Of a DNA stretch of 64,000 nucleotides, positions 53,214 to 62,209 are shown one piece after another. Origin of the DNA: Actinobacteria bacterium OV450 (lineage in GTDB: Bacteria > Actinomycetota > Actinomycetes > Streptomycetales > Streptomycetaceae); NCBI GenBank assembly GCA_001298555.1, contig LJCW01000065.1, positions 20,435 through 84,434 of the forward strand, in the 5' to 3' direction. Numbering within the stretch: position 1 is the stretch's first letter; every line of letters starts with the position of its first letter. The notes beneath the pieces are model-generated. The model ran no database searches. It worked only from the letters and a program-made list of their open reading frames with translations, and was not told where the DNA came from. The translations under genes were made by a program, and so were the position numbers.

Positions 53214-53459
53214 GCCGTGCCGCTGGTGCGGTCGGGCGTTCTCTGATCCCGAGGGAGAGGCCCGCTCGGCGACAACGACCGTTTATCAGGGGGCAACGCC
53301 CGCCTCAACCGAAACGGCCTTCACGACATGATGAAACGACAATTAATCAGTACGGGGTGCATTGATGCGCATCCCCTATGACTTCGACATGCTGCACTGT
53401 CATATTCGTGCCAGATTTCCCGCTCATCTCGTTGCACCCGTCAGGGGGAAGGCAGGAAC

Positions 53460-54023
53460 ATGGGCAAATTCAGGCGCGGTACTGCGGCGTCGGCCATCGT
53501 GCTGGCCGCCTTGGGATCGCTCGCGGCCGCAGGAGGAACAGCTCACGCGGAAGCGGGCCAGGACACCATCAGCATGCTGAAGCAGGAGAAGACCCAGTGG
53601 TGCTGGGTCGCCTCCGGGCTGACCATCGCCAAGTTCCAGGGCTTGGGCTCCACACAAACGGACTTCTGCAACCGGGCCCAGCCGTACTACGGTTGCAACA
53701 ACCAGCCCGCCACGCTCGACGACATGGCCAGGGGCTGGAGCAGCCTGGGAATGGCCCACACCGGCTCGGCCCTGAGCAGTGCGGCCACGTTCAACCAGGT
53801 GTACACCGACGTCAAGGCGGCCCGCCCGATCGGTGCCCGCATCGGGTGGACGTCCGGCGGCGGCCACATGAACGTGGTCTACGGCTTCGACACGTCGAAC
53901 AACACGATCGCCGTGGCCGACCCGTGGCCGGACACCACCACCTACACGTGGTGGAACTACAACGACTACGTGAGCAACAGCTCGTCCAAGTGGACCCACT
54001 CCCGCATCGGTATCTCCCGCTAA
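53460..54023 (+). CDS. Exported papain-like (C39-type) cysteine peptidase
   Basis: A 187-residue exported protein, ATG 53460 with GGGGGAAGG about 5 bases upstream. The signal peptide ends at about residue 32 (AHA-EA). The mature domain has Q46 and C48 in KTQWCWVAS, H136 in GGGHMNVVYGF and D154 in VADPWPD, the C39/papain-like triad with oxyanion Gln. Two more Cys (near 70 and 79) likely form a disulfide. It is probably an extracellular peptidase or a papain-like domain binding peptide. A membrane-anchored protein starts 10 bp later. Confidence 0.8.
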   Translation: MGKFRRGTAASAIVLAALGSLAAAGGTAHAEAGQDTISMLKQEKTQWCWVASGLTIAKFQGLGSTQTDFCNRAQPYYGCNNQPATLDDMARGWSSLGMAHTGSALSSAATFNQVYTDVKAARPIGARIGWTSGGGHMNVVYGFDTSNNTIAVADPWPDTTTYTWWNYNDYVSNSSSKWTHSRIGISR

Positions 54024-54033
54024 GGCAGGCGAC

Positions 54034-54906
54034 ATGCGCGACACTGAAATGTCCGGCAAGCGGGGGGACTCCCGCTTCTCCCGCCTGTCCATCGTCATCG
54101 CACTGAGTGCGTCCGCTCTGCTGTCCGTCGTCGGCCCGGCCCATGCGGCCCCGGTCAAGGACCCGCTCCCGGCCGACATCCCCGACTATCAGGCCGCCCT
54201 TGACGCGGTGAAGTCCACCGACGTCCGCAACGCCGTCTGTCGCTTCCTGCTCACTCCGGTGCCGGCCGACGGTACCGGCGGGCAGGTGCAGACGTTGCCC
54301 GACACGGCTGAACCGTGCCACGACCTCCCCGCCTTCACGATCAAGGACCCGGTGGCACGGAACGAGATCACCCCCGGGTTCGTCGCGGGCACCGCCAAGC
54401 CGTTGCCCACCGAGGCGATCAAGCTGACCCAACTCGTCTCCTCGCTGAGCATCACCGTCAACGGCCGCAACGCAACGGTCATGCTCGCCCCCACCCAGGG
54501 CGGCGGCTGGCACCTGGCGGCCGTTCGTGACGGCGACAGCGACGCCACGTACGCCGGCAAGGCCACCCTGGGGACGCTCGTCTTCACCGAGCCGCAGATC
54601 CGCGGCTGGTACCAGCTCAAGCTCACCACCGTCGAGCCGCTCAACGACGAGGCCCGGCAGGGCCTGGGCGGACAGGCGTCGATGTCGCTCAGCGACTACC
54701 AGAAGCTGGTCAAAGCCCGCTACGCCGACAAGTTGCCCGGCTCGGAGTACGACACCAACGGCTACTCCAGTGGCTACAGCCCCCAGCACAAGGCGGACGG
54801 TGCCGCGGACTCCACCCTGCTGCTCGCCGGCGCCGCCAGCGCCGCACTCGCCCTCACGGGCGGGGCCGTCTTCCTCCGCCGACGCCGGCGCGTAACCACC
54901 CGCTGA
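54034..54906 (+). CDS. Membrane-anchored exported protein, partner of the cysteine peptidase
   Basis: A 290-residue protein beginning ATG 54034, 10 bp after the peptidase stop. A Sec signal (LSIVIALSASALLSVVG, cleaved near AHA-A) and a C-terminal anchor (LLLAGAASAALALTGGAVFLRRRRR) bracket a 200-residue extracellular domain with two Cys in the first 75 residues and a Gly/Ser/Tyr-rich stalk. The family is not recognised. Tight spacing implies it works with the peptidase, as anchor, substrate or inhibitor. Confidence 0.75.
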   Translation: MRDTEMSGKRGDSRFSRLSIVIALSASALLSVVGPAHAAPVKDPLPADIPDYQAALDAVKSTDVRNAVCRFLLTPVPADGTGGQVQTLPDTAEPCHDLPAFTIKDPVARNEITPGFVAGTAKPLPTEAIKLTQLVSSLSITVNGRNATVMLAPTQGGGWHLAAVRDGDSDATYAGKATLGTLVFTEPQIRGWYQLKLTTVEPLNDEARQGLGGQASMSLSDYQKLVKARYADKLPGSEYDTNGYSSGYSPQHKADGAADSTLLLAGAASAALALTGGAVFLRRRRRVTTR

Positions 54907-54931
54907 AGCCGACCCGTACGCCCGCCTCCAT

Positions 54932-54967
54932 CTCGGTCCGGCCGGTCCCCAATCCGGCCGGACCGAG
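54932..54967. terminator. Hairpin terminator after the peptidase operon
   Basis: CTCGGTCCGGCCGG and CCGGCCGGACCGAG form a 14-bp perfect stem with loop TCCCCAAT, 25 bp after the stop. Confidence 0.85.
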
Positions 54968-55135
54968 CCGTGCGCCCCGGTCCACGGACCGGCACGTCGG
55001 CGTTCCCGGGGGCATCGGCTGCGCACTGCCCGTCGCGCCGGCCGAGGTCTCTGTCGCCCGCCGGTGTGGGCGGGGGAGTGGTCGTCCTGACCGCCGTGCC
55101 CGGACGGGTGCCCCGCCCCGGCACGGCGGCGGTGC

Positions 55136-55615
55136 TCAGGCGAGCGCCAGGCTGATCTGGTCGTTGAAGACAGCCCAGCTCTGCCCGCGGTCAGCGCGGT
55201 CGCAGGGCTTCGTCGAGACATTGGGCGTTTCCCAGGCGTTGGCGAGGCAGTAGGCCGGGGCGAAGGCGAGGGAGATCTGCTGACCCGAGACGTTCCAGTA
55301 CTGGCCCTGGTCGTTGGGGTTGCACGGCTTGACCGAAAGCTGCGGGGTGTCCCAGGTATTGGCCAGGCAGTAACCGCGCGCGTTGGTGAGGGAGATCTGC
55401 TGGCCCGACACGGTCCAGTGCTGGCCGGGGGCCGCGGAGTCGCACGGCTTGGTGGAGACGTTCGGCGTCTGCCAGGCGTTGGCGAGACAGTACCGGCCCG
55501 GGATGCGCGCGGTCTGCTGGGTGGGGTTCGCAGCCTCCGCCCCATTGACCGGCAGGAGGGCGGCCGTCACTGCCAGCGAAGCGAGGGCGAGGGTCTTGCG
55601 CAGGGCGATTCGCAT
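55136..55615 (-). CDS. Exported ricin-type (beta-trefoil) lectin with three tandem modules
   Basis: A 159-residue protein with a signal peptide to about residue 28 (AEA-A). The mature part is three near-identical modules of about 40 residues, each with YCLANAW/TWxTPxxSxKPC, GQxW and QISL. QxW motifs at GQHW, GQYW and GQSW and three-fold repetition define a ricin-B beta-trefoil. It should bind sugars outside the cell. The modules are also similar at DNA level, a sign of recent duplication. Start ATG 55615 (minus). Confidence 0.9.
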   Translation of the reverse strand: MRIALRKTLALASLAVTAALLPVNGAEAANPTQQTARIPGRYCLANAWQTPNVSTKPCDSAAPGQHWTVSGQQISLTNARGYCLANTWDTPQLSVKPCNPNDQGQYWNVSGQQISLAFAPAYCLANAWETPNVSTKPCDRADRGQSWAVFNDQISLALA

Positions 55616-56327
55616 GATGCGGATTCCATTCTCGATGCGGGTTGGTGCGATTCGTGCACGACCTGAAATGGGCGGCTTATCCGACCCGGATCCAGTCGCC
55701 CGGAAAATTGATAACAGTAATCAGAAGCCGGTCGACGTGGTTTCTGGAACCGTTCACCCGGAACGCCCAGTCACCGGAAGATCTTATGATTGCCGAGAAA
55801 CGATTCGCTGACACGAACCGGTGACGACGTTTTCGGGCATGGCTGAAATGCGTGGTCAATTCGTGGGGTGGCTCGTTTGGGGAGGCCGGGAGAAAAATGG
55901 GTATCGCGCTCCGGCGGATGTTCGCGACGCTCTTCATTGCCGAAAAGTTCCGGATGCTCTTCCGCTCATTTCCGGTATAGCCGTATTTAGCCGAAAACCT
56001 TCGCCTGCGGGAGGTGGCGACGTCGGTAGCGGGTGGGACTGTTGTGGCGGGGCGGGGCCGCGCGAACGGAGCGGCGGGCTACGCGGTGTCGCGGAAGGCG
56101 GGCGACGGATGGCGGGCGAAGTGGCAGGCCGGCAGCCGGAGGAACTGGCCGTGCAGCCGCGAGCCGGGCCGGGGGTGCGACCGGGACGGCCGCCGATCCT
56201 TGGAGGTGAGCAGGTCCCCTGCTGCGTCACGACGACCGGCCCGGCCGATGCGCGCATACCCCCTGCGGAAGTCCTCACTCCGCGTCCTCCGCTTCAAGGA
56301 GCCCGTGCGGCAGGCAGACCCAAACGG
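55616..56327. other. 712-bp spacer with no gene recognised
   Basis: AT-richer at the left (55680-55860), probably holding the lectin promoter, then GC-rich sequence with no supported frame. The right end borders the terminator of the small hydrophobic protein. Confidence 0.4.
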
Positions 56328-56363
56328 TGGTGGGCCGCACCCCCGACGGGGTGCGGCCCACCA
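56328..56363. terminator. Hairpin terminator of the small hydrophobic protein gene
   Basis: TGGTGGGCCGCACCCC and GGGGTGCGGCCCACCA form a 16-bp perfect stem with a 4-base loop, downstream (minus strand) of the stop at 56393. Confidence 0.85.
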
Positions 56364-56392
56364 TGGCGTATCGCCGGGTAGTGCGGGTCGGG

Positions 56393-56554
56393 CTACCAGC
56401 GGTACCAGCGCCCGCTGCCGTTCTTGGGACGGGCGACGAAGCCGATCAGCCACAACACCAGCACCGCGATGGCGATCCACCAAAGGATCTTCACCGCGAA
56501 ACCGGCGCCGAACAGGATCAGGATCAGCAGGAGAACGAGAAGCAGGGGAACCAT
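56393..56554 (-). CDS. 53-residue hydrophobic membrane protein
   Basis: A short gene easily missed: MVPLLLVLLLILILFGAG, AVKILWWIAIAVLVLWLIGF, then VARPKNGSGRWYRW. GGAGG precedes the ATG by 8 bases. Two short helices and the conserved WW/WYRW pattern match the small hydrophobic proteins found in many Streptomyces, of unknown function, often with stress genes. A 16-bp terminator lies just downstream. Confidence 0.8.
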   Translation of the reverse strand: MVPLLLVLLLILILFGAGFAVKILWWIAIAVLVLWLIGFVARPKNGSGRWYRW

Positions 56555-56853
56555 AGTTATCAACCTCCGAAGCGTCGACTGCCCGCCTACGCGACGGTCA
56601 TGCGCTGGCTTTTTACACGATTCTTATGCGTGCAGCCGGGTAGGAGCGGCGGCCCGCCGTTGATCGTCGTACAGGTTCCCCCGGTCGGCGGCCCAGAGGG
56701 GGCCCACCTTCCGCCACTGGGGACCAGAGTCCGTGGCGGGGCCGGGCAGCGTGGGCTGCCGGGCCGTGGGCACGCGGTGAGGTGCTGGCCAGGCACAAGG
56801 CCGTCGCATGGCGGCAGGCGGGTGGTGGGTTCTTCAGTACCGGCGGATGCCCC
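56555..56853. other. Spacer with no gene recognised
   Basis: 299 bp between the two small membrane protein genes. AT-rich at the left (TTTTTACACGATTCTTATG, about 56610), likely promoter of the 53-residue protein. Confidence 0.4.
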
Positions 56854-57096
56854 TCACTGCTCGGGGTACTGGTGCTTCTCCTCGTTCCTCGCGTGCTCCT
56901 GCGGTGTCTGCCAGGAGTCCTCTCGGCTCCGGGCCACCGGATTCTGCTCGGCGGGGCGCGGCGGAGCCGTGAGGCGGCGCCTGCGCCGGCTGCCGAACCA
57001 GAAGGCGCCGATCAGGAGCAGTACCAGCACCACTCCGGCACTGATCAGGAAAAGTGATGCCTGACCTTCAGCTGCGAGAATTCCAGTAGCGATCAT
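56854..57096 (-). CDS. DUF6479-like small membrane protein
   Basis: An 80-residue protein: short exposed start, one transmembrane helix (LFLISAGVVLVLLLIGAFWFG), an RRRRR stop-transfer stretch, and a Pro/Glu/Arg-rich tail containing SREDSWQTPQEHARNEE. The layout is typical of the small DUF6479-type proteins. Function unknown. Confidence 0.75.
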   Translation of the reverse strand: MIATGILAAEGQASLFLISAGVVLVLLLIGAFWFGSRRRRRLTAPPRPAEQNPVARSREDSWQTPQEHARNEEKHQYPEQ

Positions 57097-57273
57097 GCAC
57101 TGCGCCTACCCACGATCCGCCCGACCACCGTCCCAGCCACCACTCGGTCGGTGCGTGCCGGGATGGGCCGGGCCCAGCACGCACGACCCCCACTCTCCGC
57201 GACGCCGAGATTGGTGGCTCAGATCGTCGGGGGCTGCGATGACGTTCTTCGCAGGTCGACCAGTTGCAAGGCC

Positions 57274-57795
57274 TCAGTCAGCCGTGGAGCGGCGATAGCG
57301 AACCTCCTGCACGGCCGTCTCGCCGTACACGTCGCTCGCTACTGCACCGTCGCCCACGTAGCCGGCGGCGGCGTAGAACCTGCGTGCCCGAGCATTGTCA
57401 CGGAGCACCCACAGCAGGAGCGTGCGGAACTGCTGGGCCTCGGCGTGCTGGTGCACCGCATCGAGCAAGGCGCGACCGATGCCGCGGCCCGTGAGCAAGG
57501 GGTCGACGTACAGGGCGTACACCTCGCCGGGAGCCGCGGCATCGGTCACGCCTCGGTATGGACCGAAACAGATCCAGCCGATGGGCACGTCGTCCTCGTC
57601 TACGGCCACCAGGTTCCAGACCGAGCCACGGGACGAAGCGAACCTCGCGCGACGCCGCTGGGCGTCGTCCCCGGGGGACATCGCATCCAAATAGTCCTGT
57701 GGGATGAGGCTCGCGTAGGCACCCTGCCAACCCCGCACCCGCAAGGCGGCCACGGTGTCGATGTCGGCTTCGTTCATATCTCGCAGTCTCACCAT
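57274..57795 (-). CDS. GNAT-family N-acetyltransferase
   Basis: A 173-residue GNAT protein starting ATG 57795: MVRLRDMNEADIDTVAALRV, YVDPLLTGRGIGRALLDAVHQHA (acetyl-CoA loop near residues 110-118), and DNARARRFYAAAGY. It resembles RimI/phosphinothricin-type acetyltransferases; the substrate is unknown. A decayed GNAT fragment lies directly upstream on the same strand (57865-58020). Confidence 0.88.
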   Translation of the reverse strand: MVRLRDMNEADIDTVAALRVRGWQGAYASLIPQDYLDAMSPGDDAQRRRARFASSRGSVWNLVAVDEDDVPIGWICFGPYRGVTDAAAPGEVYALYVDPLLTGRGIGRALLDAVHQHAEAQQFRTLLLWVLRDNARARRFYAAAGYVGDGAVASDVYGETAVQEVRYRRSTAD

Positions 57796-57864
57796 CACGT
57801 CACCCTGTTCAGCTCGGACCTATTCACCCCGCGCGCTGCAAGCAGATCAGCTGAAGCCGAGCCG

Positions 57865-58020
57865 TTCGCACACCGCGATTGCCCCGGTCCGTCATTTCGA
57901 CACGACAACCGCACACCGCGCACGCCGATTTCCCCGGAATGTGCAAGCGCGGCACCGAGCAAGCCGGATGCAATGCCCCTGCTCCGGAATATGGCTCGCT
58001 TGGCCAGGACAGCCGTATCG
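57865..58020 (-). pseudogene. Fragment of a second GNAT acetyltransferase
   Basis: On the minus strand, AKRAIFRSRGIASGLLGAAL then GEIGVRGVRLSCRNDGP matches the C-terminal GNAT pattern (RGRGIxxxLLxAAL, followed by LSVRNDNP). No start and no N-terminal domain precede it. After RNDGP the similarity ends. It is a truncated remnant upstream of the intact GNAT gene. Confidence 0.5.
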
Positions 58021-58156
58021 GACCGGGCGTGCAATGGGAGCGTCGGCGGGCGGCAGGAATCGGCAGGGCGGCGGCGACCGCCGCCCACGAGGCGTCACCG
58101 ACCCCCGGGCAGCGGATGCGACCGCTGCTCCGTGCCGCCCGGTCCGCGTCGTCGGC

Positions 58157-58525
58157 TCAGAGGGTGGCGGCGCGCAGCACGATCAGGGCGACGGAGGCCA
58201 TGGTGAGTATCACCGCCGGAGACGCGCCCTTGCGGTCGCCGACGCGGAGGTGGAAGGCGGCCGCCCCGGCGAAATAGAGCGTCAAGCCTATCGCGGCGGC
58301 GACTCCGAGGGGTCCCCACCAGAGTCCCGCGATCGCACCGGCCGCGCCCGCGATCTGAGCGCCGATCAGGAAGGCCATCATGCTCTGCGGTATTCCGAGA
58401 GCGGACATCTGCTCGGTGATGTGCCGCGTCCGCGCAGACTTGGCCCCGGCCGATGCCAGGAGAACAGCCGACATGAACACGGTGACGACGGCAAGGGAGA
58501 CGAACATGGCTGAAACCTCAATCAT
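58157..58525 (-). CDS. DoxX-like membrane protein
   Basis: A 122-residue protein with four hydrophobic helices (AVVTVFMSAVLLASAGAK, MMAFLIGAQIAGAAGAIAGLW, AAAIGLTLYFAGAAAFHLR, ILTMASVALIVLRAA). The layout is the DoxX-like fold, associated with quinone or thiol redox. It starts ATG 58525 (or Met7 at 58507) and is divergent from the HxlR regulator at 58604 with about 80 bp between starts, the usual arrangement for HxlR-DoxX pairs. Confidence 0.82.
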   Translation of the reverse strand: MIEVSAMFVSLAVVTVFMSAVLLASAGAKSARTRHITEQMSALGIPQSMMAFLIGAQIAGAAGAIAGLWWGPLGVAAAIGLTLYFAGAAAFHLRVGDRKGASPAVILTMASVALIVLRAATL

Positions 58526-58569
58526 GCGAGATGCGAGTACAGGACGTGCGCACCTCGACGACGATAGGC

Positions 58570-58590
58570 GGCCGTCAGGTACCTCCAGGT
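58570..58590. promoter_or_regulatory. Direct repeat in the HxlR/DoxX divergent spacer
   Basis: AGGTACCTCC and AGGTAACC are tandem copies of an AGGTA core in the spacer between the DoxX-like and HxlR starts, consistent with an HxlR-type operator. Exact borders are approximate. Confidence 0.4.
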
Positions 58591-58603
58591 AACCTTCGGG
58601 GCC

Positions 58604-59026
58604 ATGAGCCTGCGACCTGGAATTGCCTTCCTTTCGGACTGTCCCGCTCTCCTGGCCATGGAGATCATCGCCAGCGAGTGGTCCTTGGTCACGCTCTTCG
58701 CGCTGACCGATGGCCCGTTGCGCCACGGCGAGCTGGTCGAGCTGAGCGGTGGCATCTCGCGCAAGGTACTGACCCAGACACTGCGCCGGCTCCAAGCCAA
58801 CGGGCTCGTCGAGCGGCACGCGTACGCCGAGGCGCCGCCGCGCGTGGAGTACGCCCTGACCGATCTCGGGCGAACCCTGGAGGAGCCCATCAGGATGCTC
58901 ACGGCATGGGCGCAGGAGAACGGCGAGGCGGTCGTCAACTTCCGGGAAGCAGCCGCCGCAGCCGGGACCTCGGGCCAACCCTCAGTGAAGACTCCTCCCG
59001 TTGATGCGAATCTGAACCGTTTCTGA
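58604..59026 (+). CDS. HxlR-family transcriptional regulator
   Basis: A 140-residue protein: FLSDCPALLAMEIIASEWSL (N-terminal Cys), GPLRHGELVELSGGISRKVLTQTLRRL (recognition helix), VERHAYAEAPPRVEYALTDLG (wing). HxlR members often sense redox or aldehydes. It is divergent from the DoxX-like gene and likely regulates it. Start ATG 58604. Confidence 0.9.
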   Translation: MSLRPGIAFLSDCPALLAMEIIASEWSLVTLFALTDGPLRHGELVELSGGISRKVLTQTLRRLQANGLVERHAYAEAPPRVEYALTDLGRTLEEPIRMLTAWAQENGEAVVNFREAAAAAGTSGQPSVKTPPVDANLNRF

Positions 59027-59067
59027 TCAATAGGGTCACAGTTCAAGAAGCCCGCTCTCTGGGCGTA

Positions 59068-59283
59068 ATGCCTCCGCTGCCTCGACTGGGTAGCCCCATT
59101 CCGCTGGCCGCGGCGGAACGCGCCGGCGCGGACTACGTCATGCTCGGGAACACCTACGGCTACGGTCTGGTGGACGGCGCGGCCGACGAGGACCTTCCGC
59201 AGCGGCCGAGCAGCGTCAAGGGTCGTGTTCGGGCGCAGATGTGGCGTGACGCCGAGGCCGCTCACCGCGCCGTCGCCCGGCCA
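59068..59283 (+). pseudogene. Fragment of an NAD-dependent epimerase/dehydratase
   Basis: LAAAERAGADYVMLGNTYGYG, split by the active-site-like Tyr region, then EDLPQRPSSVKGRVRAQMWRDAEAAHRA, matches the central part of extended SDR epimerases (strand with SxxxYG, then the SxKG helix). The Rossmann N-terminus and the C-terminal half are missing, and the frame runs into low-complexity sequence. It is a remnant. Confidence 0.55.
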
Positions 59284-59554
59284 GCCCCCCGGCTGGCCTG
59301 GGCCCGCCCCGACTGGCCCTCCCCCCCCGGGCCGGTCGGGGCCTTTCGCATACGGGGGCGGCAGGGCGGCTGCCGCTTTCGCCCGTCCTCCCTGGCCAGC
59401 GCGGTGCACGCCGTCTAGCGGCCCGCACCGGCGGTGGTGCCGCAATGTCCGGACCGGGGGATCCGCCTGAGGGCGGACGGGTGCCCTCACATGTGTCTCC
59501 TTCGTGATTGCGTCGTTCGTGGGAAGGAGAACTCGTAACTTCTAGGAGGCTGAT
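59284..59554. other. Spacer with no gene recognised
   Basis: GC-rich, with CCCCCCCCGGGCCGG near 59323-59337. The right end carries AGGAGG at about 59544-59549, the binding site of the PP2C gene. Confidence 0.4.
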
Positions 59555-60736
59555 GTGGCGGATGATCGGATCGGGCTGGCCGAGGTGCTGGCCGCGGCGG
59601 AGGCCGCAGCGCCGGTGAACTCCCTTGACGTCGTGGCGCGCAATCTGCGTGACCGGTTCGGCGCCGCGTACGTGTCGTTCCTGTTCGTCGATGTCGTCGG
59701 TCGGCGCCTGGTGCGCGTCCATGACACGGCAGACCCGCATCGGGAGGGCCGCGCGGCGCAGGTGCCGCTCGCCGGCAGCAGCGCCTACGACGAGGTCCTG
59801 CGCCATCAGCGACTGCTCCTGGCAGCGGACGGTGAACTGGGGCAGCGCGTCCTGGCCCCGGTCACCAACCGCGGGGATGCCATCGGCGTCCTGGAACTCT
59901 TCCTCACCGACGTCACCGCGGACGTGCTGGAGCAGGTCCAGGAAGCCGCGCACGCGCTGGCGTACATCATCGTCACCGACCGGCGCTTCACCGACCTGTA
60001 CCACTGGGGTAACCGCACGACGACCGTCAGCCTGTCCGCGGAGATCCAGCGCCAGCTCCTGCCCGCGGCCTCCTCCTGCGACGCGCCCCAGTTCACGCTC
60101 GCCGGAGCTCTGGTGCCGGCCTCCGACATCGCCGGCGACACCTACGACTACAGCCTCGACCAGAACACCCTGCACCTGTCGATCACCGATGCCATGGGCC
60201 ACGACGTCAGCGCGTCCCTCATGGCCACCCTCCTGGTCAACGCCTCCCGCGGCGCCCGCCGCGCCGGAGAAGACCTCGCCGAACAGGCCCGCCAGCTCCA
60301 CCAGGCCCTCCTCGAGCACGGCAACCGCAGCATCGCCACCGGCCAGCTCCTGCGCATCGCCCTCGACGGCAGCAGCGCCCAGCTCGTCAACGCCGGCCAC
60401 CCCTGGCCGTACCGGCTGCGCGACGGCGCGGTCACCGAACTCGCCCTGGCCGTGAACATGCCCTTCGGCGTCGGTCTGCAGGGCCCCTACCGGGTGCAGG
60501 ACCTCGACCTCCGCCCCGGCGACCGCCTGCTCCTGTACACCGACGGCATGCAGGAACGCGAAGCCGAAGCCGTCGACCTGCCCGGTCTGCTCCGCAAGAC
60601 CGCCGACGAGCACCCCCGCGAAGTCGTACGGACGCTCGTCGGTGCCGTCTCCGATGCCTACGAAGGCCGCCCGCCCAAAGACGACGCCACCGTCCTGTGC
60701 CTGGACTGGCACGGCCCCAGGACACCGAACCCATGA
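59555..60736 (+). CDS. GAF-SpoIIE/PP2C serine phosphatase
   Basis: A 393-residue protein, GTG 59555 with AGGAGG 5 bases upstream. A GAF-like sensor domain (residues about 15-145: [35 protein letters not shown]) is followed by a PP2C domain (about 170-385: [79 protein letters not shown]). These phosphatases act on anti-anti-sigma factors in partner-switching pathways. Confidence 0.9.
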   Translation: MADDRIGLAEVLAAAEAAAPVNSLDVVARNLRDRFGAAYVSFLFVDVVGRRLVRVHDTADPHREGRAAQVPLAGSSAYDEVLRHQRLLLAADGELGQRVLAPVTNRGDAIGVLELFLTDVTADVLEQVQEAAHALAYIIVTDRRFTDLYHWGNRTTTVSLSAEIQRQLLPAASSCDAPQFTLAGALVPASDIAGDTYDYSLDQNTLHLSITDAMGHDVSASLMATLLVNASRGARRAGEDLAEQARQLHQALLEHGNRSIATGQLLRIALDGSSAQLVNAGHPWPYRLRDGAVTELALAVNMPFGVGLQGPYRVQDLDLRPGDRLLLYTDGMQEREAEAVDLPGLLRKTADEHPREVVRTLVGAVSDAYEGRPPKDDATVLCLDWHGPRTPNP

Positions 60737-60977
60737 CCATCTGAATCCGGACCGGCGGCGACGAAGCGCACGGTGGTGACTTCGTTGGAGGGCGCGGTCC
60801 TGCTTGCCTCTTCTGTGGGGCCGCCTGCTGGGGCGCGGTGTTGTTCCGGCTGGTGAGGCCGTACGTCGCAGGCGGCGGCCGGCGCGTGCCGGGCCTGGAC
60901 CGGGAGATGCCGGTGGCCGTGACCCTGGAGTGCCGCGACGGGGAGCAGGGTGCGGGGGCGCCGTCGACGTGCTCTGG
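60737..60977. other. Spacer with no gene recognised
   Basis: 241 bp between the convergent PP2C and CBM48 genes. Translations are Gly/Arg-rich without coding bias. No hairpin stands out. Confidence 0.4.
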
Positions 60978-61265
60978 TCAGGTGTGGACGCGGCTGTTGG
61001 GGCCGTCCTGGCTGTCGGCGGTGGGGTCGTTGAACCAGTAGTCGCCGGCGGCGAGGTAGCGGAAGGAGTGGGCGCTGTGGGGTGGGAGGGCGACGGTGGC
61101 GGCACGGGTGCCGTCGCCCTGGTCCTCCAGCGGGTGGGCGGCGGGGTTCCAGTGGTTGAAGTCCCCGACCACGCTGACCGGCCCCTCGGGGGTGTGGTCG
61201 GGCAGGACGAAGGCGACCTGAGTGCGGCTGCCCAGCTGCTTGCGTTCGAGCACGGGAGTCTCCAT
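60978..61265 (-). CDS. Isoamylase early-set (CBM48-like) protein
   Basis: A 95-residue protein starting ATG 61265 (alternative ATG 61301 adds 12 residues, PAPLDDFDNFVM). The pattern TQVAFVLPDHTPEGPVSVVG, DFNHWNPAAHPL, SAHSFRYLAAGDYWFNDPTAD is the glycogen-binding early-set domain without a catalytic domain. It may bind alpha-glucan. Such small proteins often sit near chaperone genes, as here. Confidence 0.85.
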   Translation of the reverse strand: METPVLERKQLGSRTQVAFVLPDHTPEGPVSVVGDFNHWNPAAHPLEDQGDGTRAATVALPPHSAHSFRYLAAGDYWFNDPTADSQDGPNSRVHT

Positions 61266-61801
61266 CACGAAGTTGTCGAAGTCGTCGAGGGGTGCGGGCA
61301 TCCTCGCCCGTACGCCGGTCGGCCCCGGCGGCACGTGCCGCGCGCGGCACGCGGCCACCCGGCCGGATCTTCCGCCCGCCATCGGCGAAACGTGCCACCG
61401 GGGGCGGGGGCAGGACCGCGCGTCCGTAGCGGAGCCCGGCCGGGGTGGCTTCCAACCGGCCGGGCCCCACCGTGCGAGGACCTCTTGTCGCCCTGTCACG
61501 GTGACATGGGCCCGCCGGATCTGCGCGGGGTATGGGCCAACCGGGTACGGGCCACGCTTCGTCCGGCATTTCCCCCGAGAGGCGTCGCACGCCCATTGCC
61601 TCCGCTAGCCCGACGACGCCGCGCTCGGGCCCCGCCACGCCCGCTCACGCCGCCGGCTCCGACGGGGCGGTCTCGTCGCCGGCGGGCCACCCCCGGTGGC
61701 GGCCCGCGTATTCGTGTGACAGAGCGCAGCAAAACTTTTTAGTGCTTGGTCCAGTGATTTCGGTGACGGCTATCCGAAACGGTCGGTATTTATTGCGGGG
61801 A
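61266..61801. other. Spacer with an AT-rich island, no gene
   Basis: The right part, 61700-61801, is AT-rich for this genome (GCAAAACTTTTTAGTGC, TATTTATTGCGGGGAC) and may hold a terminator for the J-protein or a promoter on the minus strand. No gene is supported. Confidence 0.4.
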
Positions 61802-62209
61802 CTAAATGCTGTGAAGAAACCAGACAATGAGTCGGTCGAACGGGTCGTCGTACGGCGTTGAGGCGGCCGGGTATGCAGTCGTCCGAGGATGCGCCGCGGG
61901 CCGTGGATACGGTCGTGCCGCAGTGCCTCCCGTGGACCTCACCCGCACGGGTATTCGTACCGAGTGGCCGGCGGGCCGATTCTGCTCGCGTTCGGCGTCG
62001 TAGGCGGACCGTCGCAGTGGATCGTGCAGGGTCTGGTAGGCGTCGATGACTTCGGCGAGTTCCGCATCGGCCTGCGGCCCGCTTGGGCGGGCGTCGGGGT
62101 GCAGGGCGCGGACAAGCATGCGGTAGGCGCTGGTGATCTGCTCCGGCGACGCCTCGGCCCGGAGTCCGAGGACGGTGTAGTGGTCGCGCGATGGCCGCGA
62201 GCCGCTCAT
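61802..62209 (-). CDS. Short J-domain protein
   Basis: A 135-residue protein starting ATG 62209 (GGAGG 8 bases upstream; an ATG three codons earlier would waste it). The J domain spans residues 10-75 with the HPD motif in RALHPDARP. There is no Gly/Phe region, Cys-rich or C-terminal substrate-binding domain; only a Pro/Arg/Tyr-rich tail. It is an adaptor-type J-protein that could stimulate the DnaK encoded upstream. Confidence 0.9.
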   Translation of the reverse strand: MSGSRPSRDHYTVLGLRAEASPEQITSAYRMLVRALHPDARPSGPQADAELAEVIDAYQTLHDPLRRSAYDAEREQNRPAGHSVRIPVRVRSTGGTAARPYPRPAAHPRTTAYPAASTPYDDPFDRLIVWFLHSI

